17,095 nt of DNA from an uncultured Clostridium sp. (GCA_900547035.1 URFM01000067.1:1-17095), one strand, 5' to 3'; counted from the stretch's first letter, positions 1 through 7,971 are shown. Translations and numbers: made by a program. The notes: generated by a model not told the origin, from the sequence alone.

Positions 1-851
1 CCCTGCTGCATCAGCATATTAAATCTCGTTTTTAAGATATTTCCATCAATCCAGGGGTCAAATCGATGTTCCGTATAATTTTTATATTCTTCAAAACAGC
101 TGCACATTCTCTCCTCATGCCTTAACACCCGTTTCCGGTCATGACGCATAGATTTGGACCAGGATGATTTACTGGCAAGCCGGTAGCAGGCCATCTCTTC
201 CGCCAAATAAGCCACTGTTCCATTCGCCCCCAGATACAGGACAACGGGTACATCTCCCACATCACAAAGTTCCATAAATTGCGGCCTCCCACCAGGGAAT
301 TCCATTAGGTCCCTTTTCATCAGAAAGCTGCAGGCTTGAAATACGAAGCAGCTGCTGTTTCCATAGCTGAACAGAAAGGGAATAAACTCCTTTGTATCCT
401 TTACAAAACTTTCGGAAATTTTAGGAAGCAGACGTTCGGTTTTTTCACCGTCTTCCCGCACAGACCGGACCTGATGGGTACAAAGAACCGCCTGATGGGC
501 CTCCATAACATCCACTTGTTTTTGAAGTTTATAGGAATCCGTCCAAAAATCATCTCCCTCGCAGTAAGCAACATATTTTCCTTGGCTATTCTCTGACAGA
601 ACCTTCATAATCGCCTGGAAACCGCCTCTGGAATACAGATTTTCTTCTTCATAGATGCCCTTTATCAGCTGAGGATACTGCTGCTCATACTGACGAATTA
701 TTTGCGCGGTTCCATCCGTCGAGGCGTCATCATGAACCAAAATCTGAAAGTGGAAATCTGTCTTTTGGGAAATCAGTCCTTCCAAACACTGCCGGATATA
801 AACTTCCTGATTATATGTGACACATTGAATTGTGACCAAAACATTTTCCAT
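1..851 (-). CDS. Family 2 glycosyltransferase (C-terminus cut by window edge)
   Basis: Probably transfers a sugar from a nucleotide-sugar donor onto a growing lipid-linked polysaccharide repeat unit at the cytoplasmic face of the membrane. The ATG at 851 opens a frame that runs off the window after 283 codons. The GT-A fold signatures are visible: an N-terminal TIQCVTYNQE strand, the HDDASTDGT nucleotide-binding motif near residue 40, and YVAYCEGDDFW near residue 93, where the metal- and donor-binding acidic residues sit. After this catalytic domain comes a less typical region ending in basic and aromatic residues, not complete here. An AAAGGAG site lies about a dozen bases upstream, inside the end of the sugar transferase gene. 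Only one base separates the two genes, so translational coupling is likely. Donor and acceptor cannot be told from sequence. Confidence 0.85.
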   Translation of the reverse strand, partial: MENVLVTIQCVTYNQEVYIRQCLEGLISQKTDFHFQILVHDDASTDGTAQIIRQYEQQYPQLIKGIYEEENLYSRGGFQAIMKVLSENSQGKYVAYCEGDDFWTDSYKLQKQVDVMEAHQAVLCTHQVRSVREDGEKTERLLPKISESFVKDTKEFIPFLFSYGNSSCFVFQACSFLMKRDLMEFPGGRPQFMELCDVGDVPVVLYLGANGTVAYLAEEMACYRLASKSSWSKSMRHDRKRVLRHEERMCSCFEEYKNYTEHRFDPWIDGNILKTRFNMLMQQ

Positions 852-852
852 T

Positions 853-2256
853 TTACGCGCTTCCACTCCTTTTGAGCACTACAACCACTGTTTTCAAAAT
901 AATTTTAATATCCTTTTCTATAGTCCAACTGTCGATATATTGTCCATCCAGCTTTACTACTTCATCGAAATCTGTAATCTTGCTTCGTCCGCTAATCTGC
1001 CACATTCCTGTAATTCCCGGCTTCATAGCCAAGCGTTTGTTTTGGTAAAAACTGTATCTCTCATACTCCGCTTCCGTAGGCGGCCTGGTTCCCACCAAAC
1101 TCATATCGCCTTTTAACACATTGAAGAACTGTGGAAACTCATCCAAGCTGGTACGTCGGATGAATTGACCAATCCCCGGAATGATCCTGGGATCATCGTC
1201 TATCTTAAACATATTTCCCTTCATTTTGTTTCGATTCATCAGACTCTCCTGCTGCTTCTCCGCATCCGGATACATAGAGCGGAATTTATAAAGGCGAAAT
1301 TTCCTCCCGTTTCTTCCCACCCGAACCTGGCTAAAAATAATAGGGCCAGGAGATTTCAAATAGATGATTGGGCCGATAAGCAAGCCGATCAGCACTGTCA
1401 AAACGGACCCGACTGCTCCGCCCGCACAATCTATGACCCGCTTACAGAAGAGCATCCATAGTGGAATCTCCCGGTTAAAGCAGGTCAGAACATTCATCCC
1501 GCTGATTTGCTCCTGTTTCCGGTTTGGAAGCTCTTCAAAATGCTGTTCCATATAAATATGTACCACCAGTCCCACCGCCAGAAACTCCCTGGCAAGCGCC
1601 GCCTCGTAGGCCGGATCTCCCGGAATGCTGATCAACACCTCATCAATCACATGAGATCCCACATATTTTGTAATCTCCTGCTGATCAGACGTCACTGGAA
1701 TCCCCCGAATCGTCTCGCCTTTCATGTCTTGGTCCACAATCGCCAACCCCGAAATACGAAAAATAGTAATCTCTCTGGACTGAATATGAGCAATCAGACG
1801 CTCCGCTTGGCTGGCGGTAGCAATAATCATCACTGTTCTGGCATATTTTACCTGGGCAAATTTTCGCTTCAGCCATCTTTTCAACAGAATACGCTCTACG
1901 TATATAAAAAGTATTCCCATAAGCAGCGTTGCGCATAGCAAGCTCCAAGAATAAATTCCCTCTGCCCAGAAAGCCAAGATATACACTGCCTCAATCGCCA
2001 GGAATAACGCCATCTGTTGAGTTACTGCCAACATTTCCTTTAAATATCCCCGAACCAGGATATCTTTGTAGCCTTCGGTAAAGAAAATCACTGTAAACAT
2101 AATAAAAATCATGAGAATCCCCTGCTGAAGGTTCCAGGGAATTTCCGACCTTGGCCAAAAGAGCCAGCTCAAAAAAGAGGCTGTCAGATAAGCCAGCTCC
2201 AGCGCCAGGATATCGCCACAAATAAAATCCAAATGCTTCGTTCGTCCTCTTTTCAT
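853..2256 (-). CDS. Exopolysaccharide polyprenyl-phosphate sugar-1-phosphate transferase
   Basis: This is the priming enzyme of exopolysaccharide or capsule synthesis. It moves a sugar-1-phosphate from a nucleotide sugar onto undecaprenyl phosphate in the membrane. The 467-residue product has the usual layout: about four hydrophobic segments in residues 10-120, a Rossmann-like cytosolic domain at about 140-250, another membrane segment at about 275-300, and the C-terminal Bac_transf catalytic domain. That domain shows KSPGPIIFSQVRVG, YKFRSMYPDAE, RRTSLDEFPQFFNVLKGDMS, LVGTRPPT and KPGITGMWQISGRS, all characteristic of the WbaP/CpsE/EpsL family. The start at 2256 has a GGGGA ribosome site in front. 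It is the first gene after the c-di-GMP riboswitch leader, so it is probably induced by that second messenger. The transferred sugar cannot be deduced. Confidence 0.95.
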   Translation of the reverse strand: MKRGRTKHLDFICGDILALELAYLTASFLSWLFWPRSEIPWNLQQGILMIFIMFTVIFFTEGYKDILVRGYLKEMLAVTQQMALFLAIEAVYILAFWAEGIYSWSLLCATLLMGILFIYVERILLKRWLKRKFAQVKYARTVMIIATASQAERLIAHIQSREITIFRISGLAIVDQDMKGETIRGIPVTSDQQEITKYVGSHVIDEVLISIPGDPAYEAALAREFLAVGLVVHIYMEQHFEELPNRKQEQISGMNVLTCFNREIPLWMLFCKRVIDCAGGAVGSVLTVLIGLLIGPIIYLKSPGPIIFSQVRVGRNGRKFRLYKFRSMYPDAEKQQESLMNRNKMKGNMFKIDDDPRIIPGIGQFIRRTSLDEFPQFFNVLKGDMSLVGTRPPTEAEYERYSFYQNKRLAMKPGITGMWQISGRSKITDFDEVVKLDGQYIDSWTIEKDIKIILKTVVVVLKRSGSA

Positions 2257-2403
2257 ACCTGTCCCCTGCCTGTTCGTCAGTCCGCTCTACCCGATATAAA
2301 ACCACGTTTTTTTGCGGGTTGCTTTGGAATTATTCTATCATACCGACCTCACATTTTCAATGAAGCAAAGGGATAAAATCCCAGGTAAATATCCCCAAAA
2401 AGC

Positions 2404-2433
2404 AAAAAAGCCGCAATCAATCCTGATTGCAGC
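2404..2433 (-). terminator. Riboswitch-controlled intrinsic terminator in the polysaccharide leader
   Basis: Reading the minus strand, a ten-base-pair stem (2433-2424 with 2419-2410, one G-U pair), a four-base loop and six U residues at 2409-2404 form a good intrinsic terminator ahead of the sugar transferase gene. Its 5' arm contains the last bases of the c-di-GMP aptamer, including the ligand-contacting C and the 3' strand of P1. Terminator and folded aptamer therefore exclude each other, which predicts read-through when c-di-GMP is bound. Confidence 0.85.
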
Positions 2434-2508
2434 CAGACGACCTTTTGCAGCCACAGCTGCAGGAAGGCTCTCAACTTTGCGTCCTTATATTTCTATAAGT
2501 TTGCCAAT
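2426..2508 (-). promoter_or_regulatory. Cyclic-di-GMP-I (GEMM-I) riboswitch aptamer
   Basis: The minus strand matches the class I c-di-GMP aptamer closely. GGCAAAC (2505-2499) starts a six-base-pair hairpin closed by a GAAA tetraloop (2493-2490), followed directly by the near-invariant GACGCAAAG (2483-2475), whose first A after GACGC (2478) is the base that intercalates in the ligand. A second arm, TGCAGC/GCTGCA (2461-2446), carries the tetraloop-receptor side, and a GTCTGGCTGC end segment holds the ligand-contacting C (2429). P1 is short: ATT (2508-2506) with AAT (2428-2426), a covariant replacement of the usual G-C pair next to the ligand. The base equivalent to position 20 is G, which favours c-di-GMP over cGAMP. 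The aptamer starts roughly ten bases after the predicted transcription start. Confidence 0.9.
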
Positions 2509-2526
2509 AATATTTATTCGTTTCTT

Positions 2527-2555
2527 ATTATATGTTTTCACTCAAAAATTGTCAA
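2527..2555 (-). promoter_or_regulatory. Sigma-A promoter of the polysaccharide operon
   Basis: A perfect -35 TTGACA (2555-2550) and -10 TATAAT (2532-2527) are separated by exactly 17 bases on the minus strand. The start point would be near 2520, just ahead of the riboswitch aptamer. With a full-consensus promoter, most control of the operon probably falls on the riboswitch terminator. Confidence 0.93.
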
Positions 2556-2599
2556 TTTCTTTTTGTTGAAAAAAGCTAAGACCAAACCACATATCATTT

Positions 2600-3247
2600 C
2601 TACCGCTTTTGATAGATTTCCCTAATCTCCCCTTCCTTCTCCAGAAACGCGCCCAAAAGCTCCGGATTAAACACTCCGCACTCCCCGGACCAAATCATAT
2701 CCAAAGCCTTATCAAAACTATAAGCTTCTTTATAAACCCGTTTGCTCACCAGCGCATCGTAGACATCTGCCAGAGAAACCGCCTGGGCCCAGACTGAGAT
2801 CTGATTCCCCTTCAGGCCGTCCGGGTAACCTCCGCCATCCCAGCGCTCGTGATGATGACGAACGATATCGTAGGCATATTCAAATCCCCGGCTCTCTTTC
2901 AGCTGAGGAATTTTTTCCAACATGCGGCAGCCGAATATCGTATGCTGCTTCATGATTTCGTATTCCTCCGCAGTCAGACGGCCCGGCTTATTTAAGACCG
3001 CATCCGGAATCGCAATCTTTCCAATGTCATGCATGACCGCGCCCATAGCGATTTGAGTAATCTCCTCCCCGGTAAGTCCCGCTCCCATAACGGTTTCCCG
3101 AAGAAGGATCTCTGTAATACTGCGTATTCGATTGACATGCTCCCCTGACTCACTGCTGCGAAATTCAATAACCGCGGTCAACGCTTCAACAATCAGAATC
3201 GTATCTCTGTCATTAAAATGGCTGTTAAAAAAAGATTCCATTTCCAT
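2600..3247 (-). CDS. HD-GYP domain protein, likely c-di-GMP phosphodiesterase
   Basis: A 215-residue protein made almost entirely of an HD-GYP domain, the family that hydrolyses c-di-GMP to pGpG or GMP (some members act on cGAMP). Visible motifs are GEH at 35-37, the metal-binding H73-D74 in VMHDIGKIAIPD, the downstream QH at 101-102, and HHHERWDGGGYPDGL at 131-145 with the GYP signature, then DVYDAL at 161-166. It lacks the N-terminal receiver or other sensor domain usually attached, and the roughly 30 residues before the domain look like the linker that normally follows one. No better start exists upstream because the frame is closed near 3290, and the ribosome site is weak. It lies between phoU and the c-di-GMP-controlled polysaccharide leader and has no obvious terminator of its own. 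Confidence 0.88.
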   Translation of the reverse strand: MEMESFFNSHFNDRDTILIVEALTAVIEFRSSESGEHVNRIRSITEILLRETVMGAGLTGEEITQIAMGAVMHDIGKIAIPDAVLNKPGRLTAEEYEIMKQHTIFGCRMLEKIPQLKESRGFEYAYDIVRHHHERWDGGGYPDGLKGNQISVWAQAVSLADVYDALVSKRVYKEAYSFDKALDMIWSGECGVFNPELLGAFLEKEGEIREIYQKR

Positions 3248-3426
3248 AGATTTATGCCGTAAACTATTCCTTCCGATGGCTTTTACATTTTAGCGTCTTT
3301 CCTATTATCCCTGCCTTTCCGAAAATCTATCCATCACAAAAGGAACCAATCCCGGCCATTTCTGCCAAAATCAGTTCCTGAATATTTCCCATTTCTTCTA
3401 TCATTTTCGAGGCCGCAGCCTTTCGG

Positions 3427-4089
3427 CTACATAATCCTCACATTCTTCAGCGCTCCGGTCTTAGAGAACTGAGTCCACTCGCACACATTAACGGCGTGGT
3501 CTCCGATGCGCTCCAGATACTTGGCAATCATCAGCAGGTCGATGCCCTGATCCGCCTGGTCCGGAGAAGCCTTGAGAAGCTCGATTACCTCGTTTTTCAC
3601 CTGGTTGAACAGGTCGTCTACCTCGTCGTCCTTCTTGATAATCTGCACCGCCGCATCCATATCCCGCTCGATAAAAGCGTCAATGGCATTGTGAACCATC
3701 TGCTGGGCGCAGGCCGCCATTACCGGCAGATGCTTGACGATGTGATAAGCGTGATCGCTCTTTAATCGGAGAATCAACTCCGCGATATCAGAGGCATGAT
3801 CCCCGATGCGCTCCAGATCCGTCACCACCTTCAGAGCGGTGGATACCTGGCGCAGATCCCCCGCTACTGGCTGCTGGCGCAGAATCAGAGAAAGGCAGCG
3901 GGATTCAATGGCCCGCTCCATATCATTGACCGTCCGGTCCCCCTTAATGATCTCCTCTGCCAAAGTGAAATTCTGATCCTCAAAGGCAATGAAGGTCTGT
4001 TCAATGGCCGCAACTACCATGTGAGCCATCTCTTTTAAATCTTTATTTAACTCCTGAAGCTCATGCTCGTATGTTACTCGAATGCTCAT
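3427..4089 (-). CDS. phoU: Phosphate-specific transport system accessory protein PhoU
   Basis: PhoU is a peripheral cytoplasmic protein that couples the state of the Pst transporter to the PhoR sensor kinase and limits phosphate uptake. The 220 residues form the typical two three-helix repeats, each ending in a metal-binding signature: DLERIGDHASDIAE about halfway and YLERIGDHAVNVCEW near the end. An AAAGGGA ribosome site lies before the ATG. The gene follows pstB after 37 bases and closes the pst operon, as in most bacteria. No phoP/phoR pair is in the window, so the regulator it talks to is encoded elsewhere. Confidence 0.97.
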   Translation of the reverse strand: MSIRVTYEHELQELNKDLKEMAHMVVAAIEQTFIAFEDQNFTLAEEIIKGDRTVNDMERAIESRCLSLILRQQPVAGDLRQVSTALKVVTDLERIGDHASDIAELILRLKSDHAYHIVKHLPVMAACAQQMVHNAIDAFIERDMDAAVQIIKKDDEVDDLFNQVKNEVIELLKASPDQADQGIDLLMIAKYLERIGDHAVNVCEWTQFSKTGALKNVRIM

Positions 4090-4126
4090 GACACAATCCC
4101 TTTCGTTTTATAAACGCTCCATTCTA

Positions 4127-4888
4127 TCAGCCGAAACGTCCGGTGATATAATCCTCGGTCCTCTTGTCCTTGGGTACGGTGAACAGTTCGTCCGTAGGCG
4201 CATACTCGATCACTTCGCCCACCAGGAAGAACGCGGTATAGTCCGCGATACGGGTTGCCTGCTGCATATTGTGGGTTACAATGGCAACCGTATATTTCTC
4301 CTTCAGATCCCCCATCAGCTCCTCAATTTTTAAGGTAGAAATAGGATCCAGGGCAGAGGTAGGCTCATCCATCAGAAGCACCTCCGGCTCTACCGCCAGA
4401 GCTCTGGCGATGCACAGACGCTGCTGCTGTCCTCCGGAAAGTCCCAGGGCGGATTTCTTCAGCCGGTCGGAAACCTCATCCCAGAGAGCCGCGCCTTTTA
4501 AGCTGCGCTCTACGATTTCATCCAGCTGGGCCTTATTTTTAATTCCATGAATTCTGGGACCATATGCCACGTTGTCGTAAATACTCATGGGGAAGGGATT
4601 GGGCTGCTGGAACACCATGCCGATCTTTTTGCGAAGCAGTGTGGTATCTACCTGGGGATCGTAGATGTCCTCTCCGTCCAGCAGAACAGTTCCGTCAATC
4701 TTCACATTGAGAATCAGGTCGTTCATACGGTTCAGGGTTTTCAGAAAGGTGGACTTTCCGCAGCCGGAAGGCCCGATGAAAGCGGTGATTTTATTTTCGT
4801 ATAAATCCAGGTTAATATTCTTTAACGCATGATTTTCTCCGTAGTACAGGTTCAAATTCTGCGCCGAAATCTTGGTCTTGTTCTCCAC
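4127..4888 (-). CDS. pstB: Phosphate ABC transporter ATP-binding protein PstB
   Basis: PstB is the ATPase that powers phosphate import through PstC-PstA. Canonical ABC motifs are present: Walker [10 protein letters not shown] (39-47 in the 253-residue form), signature LSGGQQQR, Walker B VLLMDEP and the H-loop VTHN. The frame could open at a GTG at 4906, directly after the pstA stop. I chose the GTG at 4888 because an AAAAGGAG ribosome site precedes it by seven bases, and because the protein then begins MENKTKIS as family members usually do. Co-transcription with pstA is almost certain. Confidence 0.96.
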   Translation of the reverse strand: MENKTKISAQNLNLYYGENHALKNINLDLYENKITAFIGPSGCGKSTFLKTLNRMNDLILNVKIDGTVLLDGEDIYDPQVDTTLLRKKIGMVFQQPNPFPMSIYDNVAYGPRIHGIKNKAQLDEIVERSLKGAALWDEVSDRLKKSALGLSGGQQQRLCIARALAVEPEVLLMDEPTSALDPISTLKIEELMGDLKEKYTVAIVTHNMQQATRIADYTAFFLVGEVIEYAPTDELFTVPKDKRTEDYITGRFG

Positions 4889-4906
4889 GTCGATTCTCCT
4901 TTTCAC

Positions 4907-5812
4907 TTATGCGTTCTTCTCCACATCGAATTTGTGGGAGAGGAATTTCGCCAGTCCGTTAATTGCCAGCACGATTACCAGCAGCACCACAGCTACCGCG
5001 AATGCCTCGTCGTAGTTGGCTCTCTGCATGAACAGATACAGCTGGATGGTCAGGGTTCCGCCGGGCTCCAGCACCTTGCTGAATACATTTCTCGGCAGGT
5101 AGTAGCCGCTTCCTGATGTGAACAGCAGGGCCGCGGACTCGCCTACGATACGTCCGATAGCCAGGATAATTCCCGTAAGGATTCCGGGCATGGCGCTTGG
5201 CAGAAGAATGGTGCGGATCATGTACCATTTGGTTGCTCCGATTCCCAGAGCTCCGGAACGGTAGCTGTCCGGAACGGTCTTTAAAGCTTCCTGCGTGGTT
5301 CTGGTAATCAGCGGAAGAATCATCAGCGTCAGAGTAAAGGCGCCGGTAAGGATGGAGTAGTCAAATCCCAGGGTGGTTCCGAAAAATACCATACCGAACA
5401 GACCGAAGATAATGGAAGGAATACCGGAAAGAGTTTCCGTGGTAAACTCAATGGCCCGCACGATGCGTCCCGGCTTGGCGTACTCATTCAGATAAATTGC
5501 CGCCCCAACGCCAAGAGGAGTGGCGATTAAAAGGGTAATGACGATAATGTAAAGGGTATTAACGATATTTCCCAGAATACCATAGGTCTTGGCGGTGGTG
5601 CTGGTAACCGTGGTCAAAAACTGCCAGGTCACATTGGGGATGCCCCGCACAAACACATACCCCATAATTCCGATCAAAAGAGCGATGGAAAAACCGGCGC
5701 ACAGATAAATCAGACCCTTTAAAATGATATCTGATGTGCGGACATGCTTGCCGTAAATACTGTTTTTCACTTCAGAAAATTCATTTACCTGTACCGCGTA
5801 ATTACTGGTCAT
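4907..5812 (-). CDS. pstA: Phosphate ABC transporter permease PstA
   Basis: One of the two membrane-spanning subunits forming the phosphate channel. The 301-residue protein has about six hydrophobic segments and the permease coupling-loop region ALKTVPDSYRSGALGIGATK, which contacts PstB. The ATG at 5812 overlaps the end of pstC by 11 bases and has an AAAGGAG plus GAAGG ribosome site inside pstC, which suggests translational coupling. The N-terminal 30 or so residues are polar and precede the first membrane segment. Confidence 0.96.
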   Translation of the reverse strand: MTSNYAVQVNEFSEVKNSIYGKHVRTSDIILKGLIYLCAGFSIALLIGIMGYVFVRGIPNVTWQFLTTVTSTTAKTYGILGNIVNTLYIIVITLLIATPLGVGAAIYLNEYAKPGRIVRAIEFTTETLSGIPSIIFGLFGMVFFGTTLGFDYSILTGAFTLTLMILPLITRTTQEALKTVPDSYRSGALGIGATKWYMIRTILLPSAMPGILTGIILAIGRIVGESAALLFTSGSGYYLPRNVFSKVLEPGGTLTIQLYLFMQRANYDEAFAVAVVLLVIVLAINGLAKFLSHKFDVEKNA

Positions 5813-6740
5813 CCTTCTTTACTCCTTTCTTCAGAATTCTCGTAAGGCTTACATTGATAATCATAATAAAGGCAAACAGCACCAAACCGATGGTAAACAG
5901 CACTTCCCGGTGAAGGCCGGAAGCGTATCCCATCTCCGAAACAATGGCGGTTGTCAGGAAACGGACTGAGTTGAAGGGGAGCGGTAAATTAACAGAGCTT
6001 CCGGATACCAGGCTGATCGCCATCGCCTCACCGATGGCTCTTCCGGTTCCCAGAACGATAGCGGTCACAATTCCGGATTTTGCCGCTGGAATAATCACAT
6101 GGAAAATCGTCTGGATATGCGTAGCGCCCAAAGCCAGGGACGCGCTCTTTAAGTGTGCGGGTACCGCTCTCAGGGAAGTCTCGCTGATGTTGATTACGGT
6201 GGGAAGAATCATCAGAGCCAGCACCAGCACCGCGGAAATCAGGTTGGCGCCGCCGGTAAACTGGTGAGTGGTGGAACCGCTGAAGATGATCATTTCCAGC
6301 TTATACATCAGAGGGTTTAAAATCAGGATACCCAGAAGGCCGTAAATAACGGAGGGAATACCTGCCAGAAGTTCAATGGCGGGGCGGACAATATTTGCCA
6401 CCTTCGTGGGAGCTACCTCAGCCAGAAATACCGCGGTCATCACGCCGATGGGTACGCCAATCAGCACTGCCAGGAAGGTACCAACAATGGAAGTCAGAAT
6501 AACAAACAGGATTCCGAAGCTGGGATCTTTTGCCGCGGGCTCCCACACGGTCCCGAAAAGGATATCAAGAATACCAACCTTAAACAGCGCGGGTGTTCCG
6601 CTGATCACCATGTAGAGGGTGATGGATACGACAGCCAGTATGGCGAAAAAGCCGCATACGGTAAAGATAATTTCGGCTGCTCTCTCAACACCGGACTTGC
6701 TGCCATGATGGGAACGTATGGAAAATGTTTCCGAGCTCAT
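5802..6740 (-). CDS. pstC: Phosphate ABC transporter permease PstC
   Basis: The second membrane subunit of the phosphate importer, pairing with PstA. Features seen are a hydrophobic segment near residues 25-50, the periplasmic-type stretch with FGTVWEPAAKDPSFG, the permease-domain block VAPTKVANIVRPAIELLAG, and the coupling loop SLRAVPAHLKSASLALGATH. The open frame extends to an ATG at 6770, but an AAAGGAG site lies between that ATG and the one at 6740 at proper spacing. The 312-residue start MSSETFSIRS is therefore preferred. A 149-base gap with a strong hairpin separates it from pstS. Confidence 0.95.
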   Translation of the reverse strand: MSSETFSIRSHHGSKSGVERAAEIIFTVCGFFAILAVVSITLYMVISGTPALFKVGILDILFGTVWEPAAKDPSFGILFVILTSIVGTFLAVLIGVPIGVMTAVFLAEVAPTKVANIVRPAIELLAGIPSVIYGLLGILILNPLMYKLEMIIFSGSTTHQFTGGANLISAVLVLALMILPTVINISETSLRAVPAHLKSASLALGATHIQTIFHVIIPAAKSGIVTAIVLGTGRAIGEAMAISLVSGSSVNLPLPFNSVRFLTTAIVSEMGYASGLHREVLFTIGLVLFAFIMIINVSLTRILKKGVKKDDQ

Positions 6741-6809
6741 GCAGAGACTCTCCTTTCTACTCAATCGCATTTATCAATCACAGAAATCACTAAAAGCTTC
6801 TCTCATTTT

Positions 6810-6847
6810 CGCCCGTCTTCGCACCGGATGACCGGGCGGGACGGGCG
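6810..6847. other. Strong GC-rich hairpin between pstS and pstC
   Basis: The arms 6810-6817 and 6840-6847 pair perfectly over eight bases, with a nested CCGG/CCGG stem (6824-6827 with 6832-6835). The T-run (6850-6855) follows the stem on the plus strand only. On the minus strand, the pst mRNA sense, the stem is preceded by A residues and followed by GAAAATGAG, so it should not terminate efficiently. It may act as an RNA-stability or processing stem that keeps pstS mRNA more abundant than the rest of the operon. On the plus strand it would terminate antisense transcripts. Confidence 0.6.
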
Positions 6848-6889
6848 TCTTTTTTCTATTATTATGTCTGAACTTTTATGTCGTATCAA

Positions 6890-7837
6890 TTAGTTCTCCG
6901 GAACGAACAGGCCTACGGAAGTGATGATTTCCTGTCCTTCTGCGGAATCCAGATAAGCGAACAGCGCCTGAACCAGATCATTCTGCTCAGAGATCTCACC
7001 GTTGGTAGCCATTACGAAGGGACGGCTTAAGAAGTACTCGCCAGCCTTAATGGTCTCCTCAGAGGGAGCTGCGCCATCCAGGCTTACAGCCTTAACGGTG
7101 TCATCAAGAACATCCAGGGATACGTATCCGATGGCTCCGGGGGTGGAAGCAACTCTTCCCATTACAGCGCCGGTGCTGTCCAGCTCACTGCTGTATGCGC
7201 ACTGATCTTCAATTTCCAACAGCTCCTCGAAAGCGCTTCTGGTGCCGGAACCAGCCTCACGTCCTACTACAACGATGGGGGCATCCGCTCCGCCAACCTC
7301 GCTCCAGTTGGTTACGGTTCCGGTGTAGATGTCGGTCAGCTGCTGCTTGGTCAGGTCAGATACCTCGTTGGCGGGATCTACTACAACGGCGATTCCGTCG
7401 ATTGCTACGATGTTCTCCACGATTCCGTTGGCCTTCTCCTCGTCGGTCAGGTTTCTGGAAGCGTTTCCGATATCGGCGGTTCCGTTGGTAACAGCCTCAA
7501 TGCCCGCGCCGGATCCAACGAACTGAGGTGTAACGGTAACGCCCGGATACTTAGCCATGAAAGCCTCGCTCAGCGCATTTACAAAGTTCTCCATAGAAGT
7601 GGAACCAACCATGCTGATGGAACCGCTTAAATCCTCGGCTGCGGCCTCTTCGCTTGCTGCCTCGGTCTCTTCCTCGGCGGCGCTGCTGTCTGCGGCCTCG
7701 CTTGCTGCCTCAGTAGCTGCCTCGGTTGCCGCTGCGGTGGTAGTTCCGCTGGAAGAGCTGCTGCAGCCTGCTACAGCGCCCATAGCCAGAATTGCTGTTC
7801 CAAGTAACGCAATTAATTTTTTGCTGTTCTTTCTCAT
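6890..7837 (-). CDS. pstS: Phosphate ABC transporter substrate-binding lipoprotein PstS
   Basis: Extracellular lipid-anchored receptor that captures orthophosphate and hands it to PstC-PstA. A signal peptide (MRKNSKK, hydrophobic core) ends in the lipobox GAVAGC at about residue 25. A 45-residue linker rich in Ala, Thr, Glu and Ser follows. The PBP-like phosphate-binding domain then shows GSTSMENF, FVGSGAGIEAVTNGTADIG, and GREAGSGTRSAFEELL, which supply the phosphate-contacting Ser, Thr, Arg and Asp residues. A GGAGG site lies ten bases before the ATG. It is the first gene of the pst operon, behind candidate Pho boxes, so it should be induced by phosphate starvation. The acidic low-complexity linker is probably a wall spacer. 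Confidence 0.97.
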   Translation of the reverse strand: MRKNSKKLIALLGTAILAMGAVAGCSSSSSGTTTAAATEAATEAASEAADSSAAEEETEAASEEAAAEDLSGSISMVGSTSMENFVNALSEAFMAKYPGVTVTPQFVGSGAGIEAVTNGTADIGNASRNLTDEEKANGIVENIVAIDGIAVVVDPANEVSDLTKQQLTDIYTGTVTNWSEVGGADAPIVVVGREAGSGTRSAFEELLEIEDQCAYSSELDSTGAVMGRVASTPGAIGYVSLDVLDDTVKAVSLDGAAPSEETIKAGEYFLSRPFVMATNGEISEQNDLVQALFAYLDSAEGQEIITSVGLFVPEN

Positions 7838-7902
7838 GATACTTCATCCTCCATATGAAAATTTTTTATCATTTTTGATTTCTCTTGCTTGTTACAGCTT
7901 GG

Positions 7903-7908
7903 AGTATA
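7903..7908 (-). promoter_or_regulatory. Possible -10 element of the pst operon promoter
   Basis: TATACT on the minus strand is the best -10-like hexamer between the candidate Pho boxes and the pstS start. No good -35 lies 16-18 bases upstream, as is common for activator-dependent Pho promoters. It is a little far (about 32 bases) from the nearest repeat, so another start site is possible. Confidence 0.35.
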
Positions 7909-7940
7909 CAAAAAGTCAGCGAACTCTGAAAGCAAGTTAT

Positions 7941-7969
7941 GGTATAGTTTTTGTAAAATCTAAGTAAAA
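7941..7969 (-). promoter_or_regulatory. Candidate Pho box repeats upstream of pstS
   Basis: On the minus strand three similar hexamers, TTTTAC, TTTTAC and CTATAC, occur at an exact 11-base period (plus-strand positions 7964-7969, 7953-7958, 7942-7947). This spacing and the TTWACA-like sequence resemble the PhoP-binding repeats of Firmicutes, in which tandem six-base boxes are separated by about five bases. The position, about 100-130 bases before the pstS start, fits a phosphate-starvation activator. PhoP itself is not encoded in the window. Confidence 0.55.
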
Positions 7970-7971
7970 CC

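Noticed and set aside
1991..2305. Minus-strand 104-codon frame starting ahead of the sugar transferase
   Set aside because: It overlaps the sugar transferase N-terminus in another frame. The GGGGA site and family similarity favour the ATG at 2256.
2365..2385. GGGAT/ATCCC hairpin in the leader after the riboswitch terminator, considered as a second terminator
   Set aside because: The stem is only five pairs with a three-base loop and is followed by just a short U tract, so it is too weak to call.
2426..2508. cGAMP specificity for the GEMM-I aptamer
   Set aside because: The base equivalent to position 20 is G (2505). cGAMP-selective variants usually carry A there.
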